In this document: positions 4,612 to 5,019 of the stretch, piece by piece
How the letters are laid out: the number at the start of each line of letters is the position of its first letter
How positions within the stretch are numbered: position 1 is the first letter of the stretch
Assembly: GCA_027311125.1 (NCBI GenBank)
Contig: DAICZO010000343.1
Location: forward strand, 1 to 5,019
Length of the DNA stretch: 5,019 bases
Source: Acidobacteriaceae bacterium
Lineage (GTDB): Bacteria; Acidobacteriota; Terriglobia; Terriglobales; Acidobacteriaceae
Reading direction: 5' to 3'
Translations under genes and position numbers: made by a program
Notes under the pieces: generated by a model
Seen by the model: the letters and a program-made list of their open reading frames with translations, nothing else
Databases searched by the model: none
Told to the model about the DNA's origin: nothing

Positions 4612-5019
4612 ATGGCTACCGCAACCGACACCTCCACGCTCCCCAAGCTCACCAACGATGAGATCGCCCGCTACTCCCGCCACCTGATCCTGCCTGAAGT
4701 CGGCATGGAAGGTCAGCAGAAACTCAAAGCCGCTCGCGTCCTCTGCGTCGGCACCGGTGGCCTCGGAGCCCCGCTCGCGCTTTATCTCGCCGCCGCCGGT
4801 GTAGGCACCCTCGGCCTGGTTGACTTCGACACCGTCGACAAGAGCAACCTGCAGCGCCAGATCATCCACTCCACCAATACCGTCGGCATGCTCAAGGTTG
4901 ACTCCGCCGAACTGATGCTCCACGGCCTGAACCCCAACCTGAACGTCGTCAAGTTCAACACCATGCTCACCAGCGCCAACGCCCTCGAAATCTTCAAAGA
5001 CTTCGACATCATCGCCGAC
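4612..5019 (+). CDS. moeB: MoeB/MoeZ/ThiF-type E1-like sulfur-carrier activating enzyme, N-terminal part
   Basis: These enzymes use ATP to adenylate the C-terminal glycine of a ThiS/MoaD/CysO carrier. MoeZ forms also carry a rhodanese domain that installs sulfur. The first 136 codons are present and the gene runs off the right edge. Visible are the family start RYSRHLILPEVGMEGQQKL at 20-38, the nucleotide-binding glycine motif GTGGLGAP at 47-54, and VDFDTVDKSNLQRQ at 70-83 with Arg82. The conserved lysine K95 lies in a GMLKVDSAE stretch, where GRPKxxSA is usual. The window stops at IIAD, whose Asp136 is probably the catalytic aspartate equivalent to E. coli MoeB Asp130. AAAGGA at 4598-4603 lies eight bases before the ATG. 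Position after cysO says it activates that carrier. Whether a C-terminal rhodanese domain exists (MoeZ) or not (MoeB) cannot be seen. It is separated from cysO by 88 bases, so it may also have its own promoter. Confidence 0.92.
   Translation, partial: MATATDTSTLPKLTNDEIARYSRHLILPEVGMEGQQKLKAARVLCVGTGGLGAPLALYLAAAGVGTLGLVDFDTVDKSNLQRQIIHSTNTVGMLKVDSAELMLHGLNPNLNVVKFNTMLTSANALEIFKDFDIIAD

Overview
The window is GC-rich, protein-dense bacterial chromosome with no RNA gene, mobile element or CRISPR array. The style of the proteins (an S2P-like protein beginning MRGWSFPVGR with a CBS pair, an unnamed small protein, and a cysM-mec-cysO-moeB cluster) reminds me of Acidobacteriota (Terriglobia: Granulicella, Terriglobus, Edaphobacter and relatives). 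That placement comes from memory of protein style and was not searched.

Layout. Bases 1-254 (minus) hold the start of rsmD, a 16S rRNA guanine-N2 methyltransferase that runs off the left edge. A 53-bp divergent spacer separates it from an integral membrane protein of the site-2 protease (M50) family with two CBS domains (308-1429, plus), in which both zinc-binding histidines of HExxH are arginine. rsmI, the 16S rRNA C1402 2'-O-methyltransferase, follows with an 11-nt overlap (1419-2291). A small unrecognised protein lies on the minus strand (2331-2744), convergent with rsmI and divergent from the next block.

The right half (2831 to the edge) is a sulfur-transfer operon: a CysM-type cysteine synthase, a JAMM/Mec metallopeptidase with an intact ExnHxHx10D site, a CysO/ThiS-like beta-grasp sulfur carrier, and the N-terminal part of a MoeB/MoeZ/ThiF-type E1-like activating enzyme, cut by the right edge. 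Together these are the parts of the protein-thiocarboxylate route to cysteine known from Mycobacterium tuberculosis. The E1-like enzyme adenylates and sulfurates the carrier tail, CysM joins the thiocarboxylate to an activated serine, and Mec releases cysteine. 

The two most notable points are these. First, the carrier does not end in Gly-Gly but in Gly-Gly-Cys-Cys-Cys-Leu, so it needs cutting before use, and the scissile Gly-Cys bond is the same kind of bond that Mec cuts in the CysO-Cys adduct. Second, the S2P-like protein looks like a pseudoprotease. No stretch over 300 bases lacks a gene.
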